Shown here piece by piece: positions 25,168 through 36,178 of a stretch of DNA of 64,000 nt. Both the position numbers and the translations under genes were made by a program. The notes beneath the pieces are model-generated. The model made no database searches. It had not been told where the DNA came from and saw only the letters and a program-made list of their open reading frames with translations. The first letter of the stretch is position 1; every line of letters begins with the position of its first letter. The DNA is from Treponema sp. (lineage in GTDB: Bacteria; Spirochaetota; Spirochaetia; Treponematales; Treponemataceae), in the NCBI GenBank assembly GCA_017446265.1, contig JAFSRD010000006.1:26860-90859 (forward strand). Reading direction: 5' to 3'.

Positions 25168-28100
25168 ATGAATACATTATCGAGAAATTTTGTTAAAGAC
25201 GCAATACATTCGTGGCGCAACATGCGCGAGGCGCTTTCCCGCCTGCATGATGATTCGTGCGCATTTCCCGTTTCTGTGCGTGGCTTGCACGGTGCGCTGT
25301 ACAGCTATTTTACAAATGAATACTGCTCTGCACACGCAGTTACGTCATTGCAGCATGCAGGCGGCGTTTCGGTTGATTCAAGCGTTCTCGACACAGTGAT
25401 TGTTGTGCCTGGCGAGCGGGAAGCGTTCGACGTGCGCACCGATTTGTCAACATCATTTCCAGAAGCTGAAGTTGTTTTCATTCCGTGGTGGGGCGCCATT
25501 CCCTACCGACCTGCTGCAAAAGGCGCTGCTGTGTTTGGAGAGCGCGCAGCAGCATTGGCAAAGCTTGCAGTTAAATCAAGAAATGCGCTTTCAAAAACGC
25601 CGCGCATTTTTATTATGACGCAACGCACGTTCCAGTCGCCGCTGCCTCCACCAGAGATTATTAAAAGTCACACGTTTGCGATTTCCAAAACGCAAAAGAT
25701 AGACACAGTGAAAACTGCCAAGACGCTTTCTCTGCTTGGCTACACGCGCGTGCCACGTGTGTATGTGCCTGGCGAGTTTAGCGTGCGTGGAGAAGTGCTC
25801 GACGTTTTTGTGCCGGGAAACGACGAGCCTGTGCGAATCATGCTTGACTTTGACACAGTTGCACACATAAAGACATTTGACGCAGACAGCCAGATGACGA
25901 CGCGCACGCTTGAAGCAGCGCTGATTGCTCCGATGAAAGAAGTGATTTGGGATGACGCGCTCGTTTCTTGTTTGCGCGAAAAGCTTGATGCGTATGAAAA
26001 AACTGCGCTTTCAGCACAGAACGTTACGGATGATGCACAAGTTGAACAACAACATGTGCATTTGCCATTTACTGAAAACGCAAAGGCGCATGTTGAGCGC
26101 ATCATCGCAGAGCTTGCTGCAAGCGGCGCGAGTGAAGGCGAGGAGCTGCTGTATCCTGTGCTGTGGAACGGCGCGTATACATTGCGCGACTATATTGGCA
26201 AGAATGCGAGCGTGCTTTTTTTTGATTTTGACAGGCTTATAAATGCAGAAGGCAACATGATGCGCGAATACGAGGGCATGTACCGAAAAGCGCGGCTTGA
26301 TTTTCCTGCACTTTCGCCGTCATACATGCTCCATGATCTTGCATCACTCCTCGAAACATTCTCAAGATGTCTGCTTTTTCATACACTTTCACATGCAGGA
26401 GAGCTTGCAGACGATGAAAGCGCATTGCACAATGATGCAGTTGCTGACACTAGCACGCGCAGCAAAACGAGCGGCATTCTGTTTTCGTGCGAGCCGTCAA
26501 GAAGTTTTTTTGGAAACATCACTTTTTTAAAAGAAGAGTTGACGCGACTGCATGACGACGGTTGGAAAATCGCTGTATTTGCTGACGGAGAAAATCAGCG
26601 GCGGCGCGTGGCAGAACTTTTGCGCGACATTCCTGACGTTGTCGTTTTCCCTGAAGCTATATCGCACGGGTTTTCAATTCCCGACATCAAGTTGCTTGTC
26701 ATTCAGGAAAATGAGCTGTTCGGGCGCAGAAAAGCAGTGCCAAAATCGCTCAAAAGGGCAAAGAGTGCGGCACTTGACACATTCATAGAGTTGAATCCGG
26801 GAGATTACGTCGTACATGTGCAGTACGGCATAGGCATTTTTAGAGGAATTGAGCGCGTAAAGACTGCGGGCAACGAGCGCGACTACATCAAACTTGTATA
26901 TGCAGACGAAGAATTTGCGTTCGTGCCGATTGAGCAGGTGAACATGGTGCAGCGTTACATAGGCAGCGAAGGCGAAAAACCGCGCGTTGACAAAATCGGC
27001 AGCAAAGCGTGGGAGAACCGCAAAAACCGCGTGCAGCAGGCTGTAGAAGACGTGGCAAAAAAATTGATTGATTTGTATTCACGGCGCAAAGCGTCGAGCG
27101 GCTTTCCCTTTCCGAAAGACACTGAATGGCAGACGTCGTTTGAAGCTGCGTTTCCGTATGAAGACACGCCTGACCAAATGACTGTGAGCGAAGAAGTAAA
27201 GCGCGACATGGAAAAGCCTGTACCTATGGACCGACTCATCTGCGGCGATGTAGGATACGGCAAAACAGAGATTGCGATGCGCGCTGCTTTTAAAGCGGTA
27301 ATGGGCGGAAAGCAAGTTGTGTTCCTTGCACCGACAACGATTCTTGCAGAGCGGCACTACGAAACATGCATTGAACGCTTTGCGCATTTTCCAGTGACTG
27401 TCGCAATGTTGTCGCGCTTTGTGAGCCACGCCGAACAAAAAAAGATACTGGAAAAACTTGCACGCGGCGACATTGACATGCTCATAGGCACGCACCGCGT
27501 CATTCAAAAAGATGTTGCGTTTAAAAATCTTGGATTGATGATAATAGACGAAGAGCAGCGGTTCGGCGTAAAAGACAAGGAAAAGCTTAAAGAACTTAAA
27601 GCGAACATAGATGCGCTTTCCCTTTCCGCAACGCCTATCCCGCGCACGCTTCATATGAGCTTGTTGAAAATACGCGACATGAGCTTGCTCACAACGCCGC
27701 CGCAAAACAGGCAGGAAATTGAAACAGTGATTGAACCGTACAGCGATGCGCGTGTTGCTGCTGCAATCCGCAGGGAAGTGGAGCGGGGCGGGCAGGTGTT
27801 TTTCTTGCACAACAGGGTAGAGTCGCTTTTAGAAACGCGTAGGCAAATTGAACAGCTTGTGCCTGAAATGATTGTTGACATAGCGCATGGACAAATGACT
27901 GCCGTGGAGCTTGAAGACATCTTCCGACGTTTTAAACTCGGCGGCTTTCACGTGCTCGTCTCCACGACTATAATCGAAAACGGCATTGACATTCCAAATG
28001 TAAACACAATTGTCATAGACAGGGCTGACATGTACGGCGTATCGCAGTTATATCAGCTTCGCGGCAGAGTAGGGCGCAGCGACAGAAAAGCGTATGCATT

Positions 28101-28788
28101 TCTGTTCTATCCAAAAAATGCGTCGCTTTCAGAAGTTGCAATGAAGCGCCTGCAAGTGATAAGCGATTTTACCGAGCTTGGAAGCGGCTTTAAAATCGCT
28201 ATGAAAGACATGGAGATTCGCGGAGCAGGAAATTTGCTTGGAAAAGATCAGTCGGGCGACGTGTATGCAGTTGGATTTGATTTGTATTTAAAATTACTGA
28301 ACGAAGCAGTTGAGCGGCTCACAGCAGCAGAAAACTACAAGACGCAGAGCGATGTGCTCATGGAGTTTGAATACACAGGCTTTATTCCTGACAGCTATGT
28401 GCAAACGCCGCAGACAAAGATGGAAATATACAAAAAAATCGCTTCAGTACAGAGCAATGAAGATCTTATCGCGGTGATGAATGAAATTGAAGACCGCTTC
28501 GGTCCTGTGCCCGATGAAGTGGCAAGCTTGCTTTCGCTTGCCGAGATACGCATTTTGTGCAAGCGGCTCTCTATCAGCTCAATAAAGGAGCGGAACGGAG
28601 TAGTGCACGTTACGTTTGCACGCGTGAGCGACATCAACATTGATAATGTGCTGCGCCTTATAAAAGACAGCGCAGGCAGCGTTAAACTTGATGCCGCAAA
28701 GCCCAACATGTTGTTTTTGCAACTCGGCGCAATAGGTTTGAAAGAAAAGAGCGAATATATACGCGAGCATCTTGAGCGGCTTGCATAA
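25168..28788 (+). CDS. mfd: Transcription-repair coupling factor
   Basis: 1206 residues. Removes RNA polymerase stalled at lesions and recruits UvrA. The N-terminal UvrB-like region, the RNA-polymerase-interaction domain around LNPGDYVVHVQYGIGIFRG (~540-560) and the RecG-like motor are all present. Walker A is G-D-V-G-Y-G-K-T at ~693-700 and the DEAD-box equivalent D-E-E-Q is at ~794-797. The TRCF C-terminal domain closes the protein. A stretch near 425-440 (Asn/Asp/Thr/Ser-rich) is poorly conserved filler. Divergent from the minus-strand trio. Confidence 0.97.
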   Translation: MNTLSRNFVKDAIHSWRNMREALSRLHDDSCAFPVSVRGLHGALYSYFTNEYCSAHAVTSLQHAGGVSVDSSVLDTVIVVPGEREAFDVRTDLSTSFPEAEVVFIPWWGAIPYRPAAKGAAVFGERAAALAKLAVKSRNALSKTPRIFIMTQRTFQSPLPPPEIIKSHTFAISKTQKIDTVKTAKTLSLLGYTRVPRVYVPGEFSVRGEVLDVFVPGNDEPVRIMLDFDTVAHIKTFDADSQMTTRTLEAALIAPMKEVIWDDALVSCLREKLDAYEKTALSAQNVTDDAQVEQQHVHLPFTENAKAHVERIIAELAASGASEGEELLYPVLWNGAYTLRDYIGKNASVLFFDFDRLINAEGNMMREYEGMYRKARLDFPALSPSYMLHDLASLLETFSRCLLFHTLSHAGELADDESALHNDAVADTSTRSKTSGILFSCEPSRSFFGNITFLKEELTRLHDDGWKIAVFADGENQRRRVAELLRDIPDVVVFPEAISHGFSIPDIKLLVIQENELFGRRKAVPKSLKRAKSAALDTFIELNPGDYVVHVQYGIGIFRGIERVKTAGNERDYIKLVYADEEFAFVPIEQVNMVQRYIGSEGEKPRVDKIGSKAWENRKNRVQQAVEDVAKKLIDLYSRRKASSGFPFPKDTEWQTSFEAAFPYEDTPDQMTVSEEVKRDMEKPVPMDRLICGDVGYGKTEIAMRAAFKAVMGGKQVVFLAPTTILAERHYETCIERFAHFPVTVAMLSRFVSHAEQKKILEKLARGDIDMLIGTHRVIQKDVAFKNLGLMIIDEEQRFGVKDKEKLKELKANIDALSLSATPIPRTLHMSLLKIRDMSLLTTPPQNRQEIETVIEPYSDARVAAAIRREVERGGQVFFLHNRVESLLETRRQIEQLVPEMIVDIAHGQMTAVELEDIFRRFKLGGFHVLVSTTIIENGIDIPNVNTIVIDRADMYGVSQLYQLRGRVGRSDRKAYAFLFYPKNASLSEVAMKRLQVISDFTELGSGFKIAMKDMEIRGAGNLLGKDQSGDVYAVGFDLYLKLLNEAVERLTAAENYKTQSDVLMEFEYTGFIPDSYVQTPQTKMEIYKKIASVQSNEDLIAVMNEIEDRFGPVPDEVASLLSLAEIRILCKRLSISSIKERNGVVHVTFARVSDINIDNVLRLIKDSAGSVKLDAAKPNMLFLQLGAIGLKEKSEYIREHLERLA

Positions 28789-28824
28789 ATGTGATATAGT
28801 GCTGCGAGTAAGGAGAATTAGCGT

Positions 28825-29088
28825 ATGATTCTTTTTGGTAAAAAAGTCGAAGTGTATGAAAGCCGTGACGAAAAGCAATTCAAAGCGGTAAAGAAAAAGC
28901 TCAAAACAAATCGCATCACGTATGGCACGAGCTGGACTCAAAACGAAGTGACAGGTGGCTGTGGCTGCAAAATCAACGTGAAGCAAGTGGCAAACCCTCA
29001 TTACAGTCCGTTTGTGTGGTATGTGTTTGTGCGTCCTGAAGACGAGCAGCGAGCGCGCAGTATTGTCAGCGAGGTAATGAACAGTTGA
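28825..29088 (+). CDS. Small conserved-looking protein with GGCGCK motif
   Basis: 87 residues with AAGGAG upstream. Mixed alpha/beta composition; a distinctive G-G-C-G-C-K at ~44-49 could bind metal. The N-terminus (FGKKVEVYESRDEKQFKAVKKKL) and the C-terminus (VRPEDEQRARSIVSEVM) are like a small ferredoxin-fold or DUF2007-type signal-transducing domain, which has a similar layout. The call is tentative. It follows mfd with a 36-base gap containing its own possible -10 (TATAGT). Confidence 0.65.
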   Translation: MILFGKKVEVYESRDEKQFKAVKKKLKTNRITYGTSWTQNEVTGGCGCKINVKQVANPHYSPFVWYVFVRPEDEQRARSIVSEVMNS

Positions 29089-29247
29089 CAAGTCAAGGAG
29101 AGAGGCAATTTATTGTGCGGAGCGTGAGGTCTGCTGTGCTGGTGGGCGCGATGTTTTTTTCGGACGCATTAATTGGTAGACAGAATATGCATTATGGTAA
29201 GTGTGATGCATAATTTATGAGGCGCTAGAAAAAGTGGCAGTTCTTTT

Positions 29248-31365
29248 TTATATATTAAATACATTCATGCTATCAAGAACACTTGTTATGCTTTCTCTGT
29301 TGACGCTAATGCTGTCGCTTGTTTTTTCGGTCATTGTTGCAATATGCGCACTTTGATTAGAAATATCAGACACGCTGCTTGCAACTGTTGTAGCGAACAT
29401 TTCAAGCTTCTCAATTTCAACTGAAACATGATGAGCGTTTTCAATTACATTTTGAATATCATCTTTTACATTCACCGTAATGTCGTTAATATGTTTTATT
29501 GCATCAAGCACTTCCTTTCCTGCATTGTTCTGCTCAATCATTGAACCTGCAATAACTTCTTCTTGCTCTGTAATCTCTTGTGAAAGCGAAGAAATAACAG
29601 CAAAGCTTTCTTCAACCAACATACTTTGCCGAGTAATTTCATCAATCGACGTTTTCACCTCTTGCAATGCCTGCTGGATTTTAGTTCCCTGCGTGTTTGA
29701 CTCTTCAGCAAGTTTTCTAATTTCATCTGCAACCACTGCAAAACCTTTTCCTGCATTTCCTGCATGTGCAGCTTCTATTGCGGCATTCATAGCGAGCAAG
29801 TTTGTCTGCGTTGCAATGTTCTGAATAATGTTTGAAGCATCAACTAAAACTTGCGATTGCTCAAATACTTCTTTTGACAGCTTGACTGTGTTGCTTACTA
29901 AATCATAGCTTGTTTTTGCATGTGTTTGCAAATCGGTAATTGAATTTTTGTTAAACTCAATTATTTTATGCACATTGTTTACACCGTTTGACATTTCCTC
30001 GCTCGCTGAAAGAGACTGCATGACGCTTGACGCTTGACCTTCAATACTTTTAGAAAGTTCATCAATCCATTTTACAATTACATCAATAGCCTGTTTTACA
30101 CTATTAACGCTAGCAATGTGATTATTCATTTGCTCATTTGCAACATAGATTGCCTCAGTGATATTTTTGATTGCAACATTGTTGTCTTTTACATTAGTCA
30201 ATACAATGTCATTTACTTCAGACATTTTTACACATTCTGTTTTTGTTTTGCTTATGTTGCCTGAAATTTTTTCAATAAATTTATTTATATATGTATACAT
30301 GTCTCCTATTTCATCGTGCTGATTGCTAGAAAGGCGAACCCGTAAATCACCTGTACCTTCACTTAAATTTTGAAAAACATGTATGCTTTGTGTCAAGCGT
30401 CTAGTTACAAAGCTTATTGCTATGCTGACAAAACAAATTACAACAATAATAAACACAATAAAAGCAAAAGCTAACTTAGTTATTGCAGCATGAGCTTCTT
30501 GCACAACTATTGCATAGGGTGTTTTTGAAAACAAAAACCATTTATCGCTTTCAGTGTTGCCAACAATAACTGGCACAAGTGTTACCAACTGATCTGCGAG
30601 ATGAAACGAAACAACTTGATTTTCAGGAATTTGCAAAATGTTGTCTCGTGTCATAGTTTCAGTAAATAAAGCGCTTATTGAGGCAGGAATGGCATCGTCA
30701 GAAGCTATGACAACATTTCCATCATTTGTCGTCAAGTGGCTGATTGTATTATTAGAAATATTCCTCATGTCAATAAATTGAACTAAATAAGGTAGTGGCA
30801 CATCGATACCACAAAGACCTGAAGTTTTATCACCATCGCGTATTATAGAAAATAGACTTGTTATGAGAATATCCTCGCCAGCTATAGTATATGCCATTGG
30901 CTTGTCTACTTCTCGCACTCCTGCTATAGCATCTGCATACCATTCACTGTCTAAGTCGTACATAACATCTTCGACAACTTGGTTGTTGCTGCGCGAATAC
31001 ACGATTGATAGTTTTTCATTTGCAATCTCACCGCTTTCCCACACTGCCCAAACAGATAAAAACTCATTTTGTGTTGCATGATTTTTGATTATGGCAGCTA
31101 GATTGTCATAGCGACTAGTTGGAGGAAAGGACTTGTAACTAGAAAGGCTTGCCCCTAGTGATTGTGCTGAAGAAAGAACCATACGAAGCTGCTTTTCAAT
31201 ATTTTGAGCGTTCCGTTCGACAGTTCTCTCAATAATAGTGGTAAAATTTTTAGCAGCTTTGTCGTATTCAACTTTACCAATCACTCCAACTATTATAAGT
31301 GATAAAAAAAACATACATGCACTTATAATGAGGATCAATCTAGTTCGTATTGAGATTTTTTTCAT
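29248..31365 (-). CDS. Methyl-accepting chemotaxis protein
   Basis: 705 residues. Transmembrane helix 1 (~9-28), double-Cache sensor of about 270 residues (…[18 protein letters not shown]…, …[19 protein letters not shown]…), transmembrane helix 2 (~297-318), HAMP, and the signalling coiled coil with tip [26 protein letters not shown] nine bases before the start. It is a second receptor of the same architecture as that at 20689, but its sensor is clearly different, so it probably detects another ligand. Confidence 0.95.
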   Translation of the reverse strand: MKKISIRTRLILIISACMFFLSLIIVGVIGKVEYDKAAKNFTTIIERTVERNAQNIEKQLRMVLSSAQSLGASLSSYKSFPPTSRYDNLAAIIKNHATQNEFLSVWAVWESGEIANEKLSIVYSRSNNQVVEDVMYDLDSEWYADAIAGVREVDKPMAYTIAGEDILITSLFSIIRDGDKTSGLCGIDVPLPYLVQFIDMRNISNNTISHLTTNDGNVVIASDDAIPASISALFTETMTRDNILQIPENQVVSFHLADQLVTLVPVIVGNTESDKWFLFSKTPYAIVVQEAHAAITKLAFAFIVFIIVVICFVSIAISFVTRRLTQSIHVFQNLSEGTGDLRVRLSSNQHDEIGDMYTYINKFIEKISGNISKTKTECVKMSEVNDIVLTNVKDNNVAIKNITEAIYVANEQMNNHIASVNSVKQAIDVIVKWIDELSKSIEGQASSVMQSLSASEEMSNGVNNVHKIIEFNKNSITDLQTHAKTSYDLVSNTVKLSKEVFEQSQVLVDASNIIQNIATQTNLLAMNAAIEAAHAGNAGKGFAVVADEIRKLAEESNTQGTKIQQALQEVKTSIDEITRQSMLVEESFAVISSLSQEITEQEEVIAGSMIEQNNAGKEVLDAIKHINDITVNVKDDIQNVIENAHHVSVEIEKLEMFATTVASSVSDISNQSAHIATMTEKTSDSISVNRESITSVLDSMNVFNI

Positions 31366-31390
31366 ATTTTATTATCTCCACAAGCAATAG

Positions 31391-31427
31391 ACCTGTTCTG
31401 AAACTGATGTTTCCAAACAAAACAGGT
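31391..31427 (-). promoter_or_regulatory. Hairpin in the leader of the chemotaxis gene
   Basis: ACCTGTT (31391-31397) pairs perfectly with AACAGGT (31421-31427), and GAAAC/GTTTC pairs inside it. The hairpin lies 26 bases before the start codon, in an otherwise AT-rich 218-base intergenic region. Confidence 0.4.
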
Positions 31428-31583
31428 TTAATATAAAAAAAGTTATATTTTATATACACTATATTTTATACATTGTCTACCAGCTGCTCACTAATTTATA
31501 CATGATTCAACATAAAAAATTTTATTCGTGCGGAGGGTTTAATGTATCAAAATCTATGCGAACGCGCGGTTATTGGCAAATTG

Positions 31584-32909
31584 CTATTCGCCCAGACCGT
31601 AACCGTATTTATGAGCGTTGATGCTCATTAGGATGCCTATGCAAAGCATTGCCGTCCATAACGACGAGCCGCCGTACGACAAAAACAGCAGCGGTATGCC
31701 GGTAATAGGCATTATGCCTATCACCATGCCTATATTGATAAAAAAATGAAAAAAGAACATGCCAAGTATGCCACTTGCAATGTAGCAGCCATAGCCAGTT
31801 GCATTACGTATGCTTCGCAGCATACGTAAAAAAATGATGCCGTACAGTATGAACACGAACAGTCCGCCGAGAAAACCTATCTCTTCGGCTAGAATGCTGA
31901 AGATAAAATCAGTGCTCTGCTGCGGCAAAAATCGATAGTGGCTTTGCGTGCCATGCAAAAATGAGCGTCCTGTAACGCCGCCTGCGCCTATTGCTATTTT
32001 TGATTGGATGATGTTCCAGCCTGCACCATGCGGGTCAGTTGACGGATCAAGGAACACGATGAGACGGCTTATCTGATAGTCTTTGAGCACTTTGCCAGCC
32101 CCATATGAAAGTACGAGCGAGAAAGTTACAATGAGCATGTAGTACGCAATCCAGTAAAAATATTTTTGTCCGTGGAAATAGCGGCGTGTGATTACTGCTA
32201 TAAGCATTATGAGCAATGCGGTGAGCGTGAGCAAGAGGCGCAGCTGTATGTTGTTGGCAAGCGTGCTTATTGCAGCAATGCTTTGCTTTGCGATAACGAC
32301 GTTCCATATGGGCAGGACAGTAAGAAAGACTGTGCCAAGTCCGACAAAGAGTACAAAAAAAATGTAGCGTAGCGGAATGTCAGCCATAAAACAGACGACA
32401 AGAAATATGGGTATGTATACGCTCGCAGTGCCCAAGTCAGGCTGCGCAAGCACGAGCAGCGTTGGAACGGCAAAAATCACACCTGCCTTTACAAAGCGCT
32501 TGAACGGTACTTCATTCGTGCTATTTGCAAGATATTTTGAAAGGCACATGATGAAAATGACTTTACCGAATTCAGATGGCTGTATTCCGAATGCACCTAT
32601 GCCTATCCAACTGCGTGCACCGTTCACATATCTGCCGAAAAGACGCGTGTATATGAGAACTGCAAGCAGCACATAGTAAAATATATTTACGTATCGTTCT
32701 GTGCGCCGATAGTCGTACAGAGCAACGAGCACCATGAGCACCACGCCAAATGAAGCCCAAATAATCTGCTTTATGTATTCATTGGTAGTAAGAACGCCGT
32801 CTGAATTGATACCCGACGAATAGATGAACGCGATGCCTATAGAAATAAGAATGATGACGCATGCAAGTAGAAGGTAGTCGAGCATTTTTAAAAAAAATTT
32901 TATCCGCAT
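31584..32909 (-). CDS. rodA: SEDS peptidoglycan polymerase RodA
   Basis: 441 residues, about ten to twelve membrane helices. RodA polymerises glycan strands for side-wall elongation together with the class B PBP encoded just upstream. The SEDS signature is present: GAGGVTGRSFLHG and QQSTDFIFSILAEEIGFLGG, which contains the catalytic Asp. It is longer than typical RodA (~370) because of an extra segment near 190-260 that includes two additional hydrophobic stretches (IQLRLLLTLTALLIMLIAV). Last gene of the mre-pbp2-rodA operon, seven bases after pbp2. Confidence 0.95.
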   Translation of the reverse strand: MRIKFFLKMLDYLLLACVIILISIGIAFIYSSGINSDGVLTTNEYIKQIIWASFGVVLMVLVALYDYRRTERYVNIFYYVLLAVLIYTRLFGRYVNGARSWIGIGAFGIQPSEFGKVIFIMCLSKYLANSTNEVPFKRFVKAGVIFAVPTLLVLAQPDLGTASVYIPIFLVVCFMADIPLRYIFFVLFVGLGTVFLTVLPIWNVVIAKQSIAAISTLANNIQLRLLLTLTALLIMLIAVITRRYFHGQKYFYWIAYYMLIVTFSLVLSYGAGKVLKDYQISRLIVFLDPSTDPHGAGWNIIQSKIAIGAGGVTGRSFLHGTQSHYRFLPQQSTDFIFSILAEEIGFLGGLFVFILYGIIFLRMLRSIRNATGYGCYIASGILGMFFFHFFINIGMVIGIMPITGIPLLFLSYGGSSLWTAMLCIGILMSINAHKYGYGLGE

Positions 32910-32915
32910 GATTCC

Positions 32916-34802
32916 CTACTCCATTCTGCGCTTGTTTTGCGTCAAGTGGTTAAAACCGAGCGCGCTTACAGACTCTTCATACGTTTGATTTGCAAATATG
33001 CCTTGTATGATGATGTTCGTTGCATATGGCGCCCACCATTCCCACTCGTTTACTGCTTCAACGAGCGTCGCTACGACAACCTGCTCTTCTACAGGCGCAT
33101 CATACGGTGCGTATGCAACCATCCATGAGTGCCAGCTGTCTTTATATTGTGCAACTTCGGAAGTGCCTGTTTTTCCCGCGCTCTGCACGAGCCTGTTGCG
33201 CATAGGATACTCTGGGGTACCGCTCGTAATCGTGTAGCGGCAGTATTCCTGCACTGTCTTCCATACATCTGGAAGCATGTCTGAACGAAAAAGCACTTGG
33301 GGTTGCACTTCTTCAATTACGTCATTTGTAACAGGATCGCGCACTTCTTTTAAAAGATGCGGTTTGTAGACAATGCCGCTGTTGCACACCATCGCCATCA
33401 TGTTTGCAACTTGCAGCGGCGTTGCAAGGACATATCCCTGCCCAATAGACGCAGACATGGTGTCTCCACCGAGCCACCGCTCGTGATACCGTCGCTCTTT
33501 CCACTCTGCTGTAGGCATGAATCCACGCGACTGGCTCGGCAGATCTATGGCGGCATTTTTTCCTATGCCAAATAGCGTTGCGTATTTTGCAATTTTATCA
33601 ATGCCAAGATAGTCGCGTCCGAGCGTCCAAAAATAGACGTCGCATGACTGGGCAAGCCCGTTTTTTAAGTCGAGCCAGCCGTGTCCCGGCTCGTGAATGT
33701 GGCAGTGGAATATCCTGTCGCCATAGTCAAGCTTTCCTGCGCATTCAATTTTTTCAAATGGTGAAAGCGTTTTTTCATTGAGCATTGCAGCTGCCATTAT
33801 TATTTTAAATGTGGAACCGGGCGGATATGATGCTGCCACTGCCCTGTTCAAAAGCGGATTGTCGGGATTTTCTACAAGCTTAAGGTATTCAGATGAGACA
33901 TCGGCGGTGCTGAAAATGTTCGGGTCATAGTATGGGTACGACACGAGCGCAAGAATTTCACCTGTAGCCGGACGCAACACGACGACTGCCCCTATCCGCT
34001 CACCGAGTGTTTTTTCTGCAAGCGTCTGTATTCTTGTGTCTATAGTGAGCACAAGATTTTTTCCCATCTGCGGCGGCGTTATGAGCGGTGCATCGGATAT
34101 GATGCGACCGTACACATCTACGGTGCGGCTCTCATTTCCAGGTACGCCTTGCAACAACGCATCATACTGTTTTTCTATGCCTGCTTTGCCGACAATGCTT
34201 CCACGTGTATATCCTTGATTGTACATGACATTGATTTCTTCCTGCGTAATTTCTCCAACGTAGCCTATTATGTGTGAGAGCGAACCTGTTTCAATGTAGT
34301 TGCGTATGGGGCGTGAACTCCATGACACGCCGGGCAAATCTGTGCAGTTTTCGGCAATGTTCGCAATCGTTTCAAACGGCACATTCGTCTTTACGGCGAT
34401 TGCCGTATACGATTTTCTCCGTTCACTTGGAATGCGCGCGTCTATGTCAAATTTTGAGATGCCAAGATACTGCGAAAGCCGTGTCGCCACTGTGTCGTAG
34501 TAACCTGCGGGAATTTCTGCAGGTGTTATTTCAACAATAAACGTGTTTGCATTTATGACTATGGGCGATATGGCGTTTCTGTCAAATATTTCGCCACGCT
34601 GTGCAGAAATGCGTGACGTTTGACTTGAAATGGTGCGCGACTGCGCGCGATAGAAGTCTCCTTGCACCACTTGTATCGAAAAAAGACGGTGTATATATAT
34701 GACAAACGACGTGGCAATAATGAACGCAAGCGCAATGATTCGCTTGTTTTTGTCAATAAAAGAAGTGTCCGCGCCATGCTCTTTTCTAAAGCTACTGTAC
34801 AT
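32916..34802 (-). CDS. mrdA: Class B penicillin-binding protein 2
   Basis: 628 residues. Transpeptidase of the elongation machinery. One N-terminal membrane helix (~24-43), a dimerisation/pedestal domain (QRGEIFDRN…), then the penicillin-binding domain with S330-T-F-K333, an S-C-D version of the SxN motif, and K544-T-G. It follows mreD with a three-base gap and precedes rodA, its SEDS partner. Confidence 0.95.
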   Translation of the reverse strand: MYSSFRKEHGADTSFIDKNKRIIALAFIIATSFVIYIHRLFSIQVVQGDFYRAQSRTISSQTSRISAQRGEIFDRNAISPIVINANTFIVEITPAEIPAGYYDTVATRLSQYLGISKFDIDARIPSERRKSYTAIAVKTNVPFETIANIAENCTDLPGVSWSSRPIRNYIETGSLSHIIGYVGEITQEEINVMYNQGYTRGSIVGKAGIEKQYDALLQGVPGNESRTVDVYGRIISDAPLITPPQMGKNLVLTIDTRIQTLAEKTLGERIGAVVVLRPATGEILALVSYPYYDPNIFSTADVSSEYLKLVENPDNPLLNRAVAASYPPGSTFKIIMAAAMLNEKTLSPFEKIECAGKLDYGDRIFHCHIHEPGHGWLDLKNGLAQSCDVYFWTLGRDYLGIDKIAKYATLFGIGKNAAIDLPSQSRGFMPTAEWKERRYHERWLGGDTMSASIGQGYVLATPLQVANMMAMVCNSGIVYKPHLLKEVRDPVTNDVIEEVQPQVLFRSDMLPDVWKTVQEYCRYTITSGTPEYPMRNRLVQSAGKTGTSEVAQYKDSWHSWMVAYAPYDAPVEEQVVVATLVEAVNEWEWWAPYATNIIIQGIFANQTYEESVSALGFNHLTQNKRRME

Positions 34803-34805
34803 GTG

Positions 34806-35312
34806 CTACACCTCTTTTTGCGCTGGAACAAGCTGTGCTTTGAATATGCTTAATAATTTGAATACGAGCGGAGCAAGCAACGCATTGCATGCAAGCTCAA
34901 AGAAAAATGGAACTGTCGCTATGTGGTACACAGTAGAAACACTCGGAAACGAAATCGATATAATCCACATAAAAAGTGATTTTGTTGCTGTTGCAAATAG
35001 CCCAAACAATGCAGGTATAAAAAAACCATAAAAATTAAATGTCGTACCGATGATTCCTGCAATGTAGCCTATGAGCGTACGATACAGACAGTTGAATCCA
35101 AACGGAACGCCAGAGAGAAAGTCGAGGAATATACCCGAAATAAAACCGTTTATCTCGCCGGACAACTTGCCACCTTGCAGTGCAAAGTAGAGCGTACACA
35201 AAAGCAGCAAATCGGGAACAGAGGGCAGAATGGCAATATTTGAAAGAATGGCAGTCTCGATGAGCACAGCGCAAAAGAGTATGACAGCTGAAAGAATATA
35301 CGGCTTTATCAT
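34806..35312 (-). CDS. mreD: Rod-shape protein MreD
   Basis: 168 residues, five to six hydrophobic helices (…ILPSVPDLLLLCTLYFALQGG…, FISGIFLDFLSGVPFGFN). MreD is an inner-membrane component of the elongasome linking MreC and the synthases. Sequence conservation of the family is low; the assignment rests on motif PDLLLL/GFxxGxxxDxxSGxxxG and position. Overlaps the mreC stop by four bases. Confidence 0.9.
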   Translation of the reverse strand: MIKPYILSAVILFCAVLIETAILSNIAILPSVPDLLLLCTLYFALQGGKLSGEINGFISGIFLDFLSGVPFGFNCLYRTLIGYIAGIIGTTFNFYGFFIPALFGLFATATKSLFMWIISISFPSVSTVYHIATVPFFFELACNALLAPLVFKLLSIFKAQLVPAQKEV

Positions 35313-36172
35313 TCTTCTACTGCCTTGCTCTTTTGGTCAACAACGATGACAGTTTCAAGCCGTGAAAAATCTATGATGGGAGCTATGGTTATATCAAGCG
35401 AAGAGTCGTAGTCTATTGTGCGTATTTCTGAAATTGTGCCTATTGGCATGTTGCGCATGTAATTGCCGTTTTCTCCTGATGTAACGATGACATCTCCATA
35501 GTGCAGTTCATCAAGGACGCGCTTTTTAATGTACTTCATTGAAAGGATTTGATTATTGCCGCCAAGCCCGGATACAAGTCCTATGTCGCGCGTGTTCTGT
35601 ATGCGCGCAGAGATGATGCAGTCAATATTGTAAATCGGCATGACAGTGCTCGTAAACTTTCCTACTTCAACAATTTTTCCGACAAGCCCAATATCGCCAT
35701 TTTGATATGCAATGACAGGCATGTTTTTGTTTATGCCGTTCACGCTGCCTCTGTCAATTGTAAGCAGTGCATGCGGTTTGTCAATGTCGCGCGAGATGAT
35801 ATTTGCAGGAAAACTTTCCTGCTCTACTGTCTCTATAAAGCCAAGTTGTTCTTTGAGCTGTTCGTTTTCTTTGCGTATCTCTGCATTTGTGCGGCGCATC
35901 TGCTCGTAGTTTTCAAGTTTTTTTGCAAGCTCGTCGTAATCTCGTTTTAATGCAGTAAGTTCACGCACCGCGCCGACAGTATTTTGCACAGAGCTGACAA
36001 CGATGTACACGCCCTTTTGCGCAACTGAAAGAATTGAAAATCCTATTTTCTTAAAGTTGATGATAAAACTGCCTGAAGTACATGCGAGAAACACACCCGA
36101 AATGAGCATAAATATGACGAGTAGAAATTCAGGAAGCCTGAATTTTAAAGATGATATGTTGCGTACTTTCAT
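35309..36172 (-). CDS. mreC: Rod-shape protein MreC
   Basis: 287 residues. A bitopic periplasmic scaffold: membrane helix ~14-36, coiled coil ~65-112 (ELTALKRDYDELAKKLENYE…), then two beta-barrel domains with ITIDRGSVNGINKNMPV and VTSGENGNYMRNMPIG. It activates PBP2-RodA. Sits between mreB and mreD as in most rod- or helix-shaped bacteria. Confidence 0.94.
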   Translation of the reverse strand: MKVRNISSLKFRLPEFLLVIFMLISGVFLACTSGSFIINFKKIGFSILSVAQKGVYIVVSSVQNTVGAVRELTALKRDYDELAKKLENYEQMRRTNAEIRKENEQLKEQLGFIETVEQESFPANIISRDIDKPHALLTIDRGSVNGINKNMPVIAYQNGDIGLVGKIVEVGKFTSTVMPIYNIDCIISARIQNTRDIGLVSGLGGNNQILSMKYIKKRVLDELHYGDVIVTSGENGNYMRNMPIGTISEIRTIDYDSSLDITIAPIIDFSRLETVIVVDQKSKAVEE

Positions 36173-36178
36173 AACACC

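Noticed and set aside
27079..27810. 243-codon minus-strand frame within mfd
   Set aside because: Runs antisense to conserved motor motifs; no ribosome site and Cys/His/Arg-rich shadow composition.
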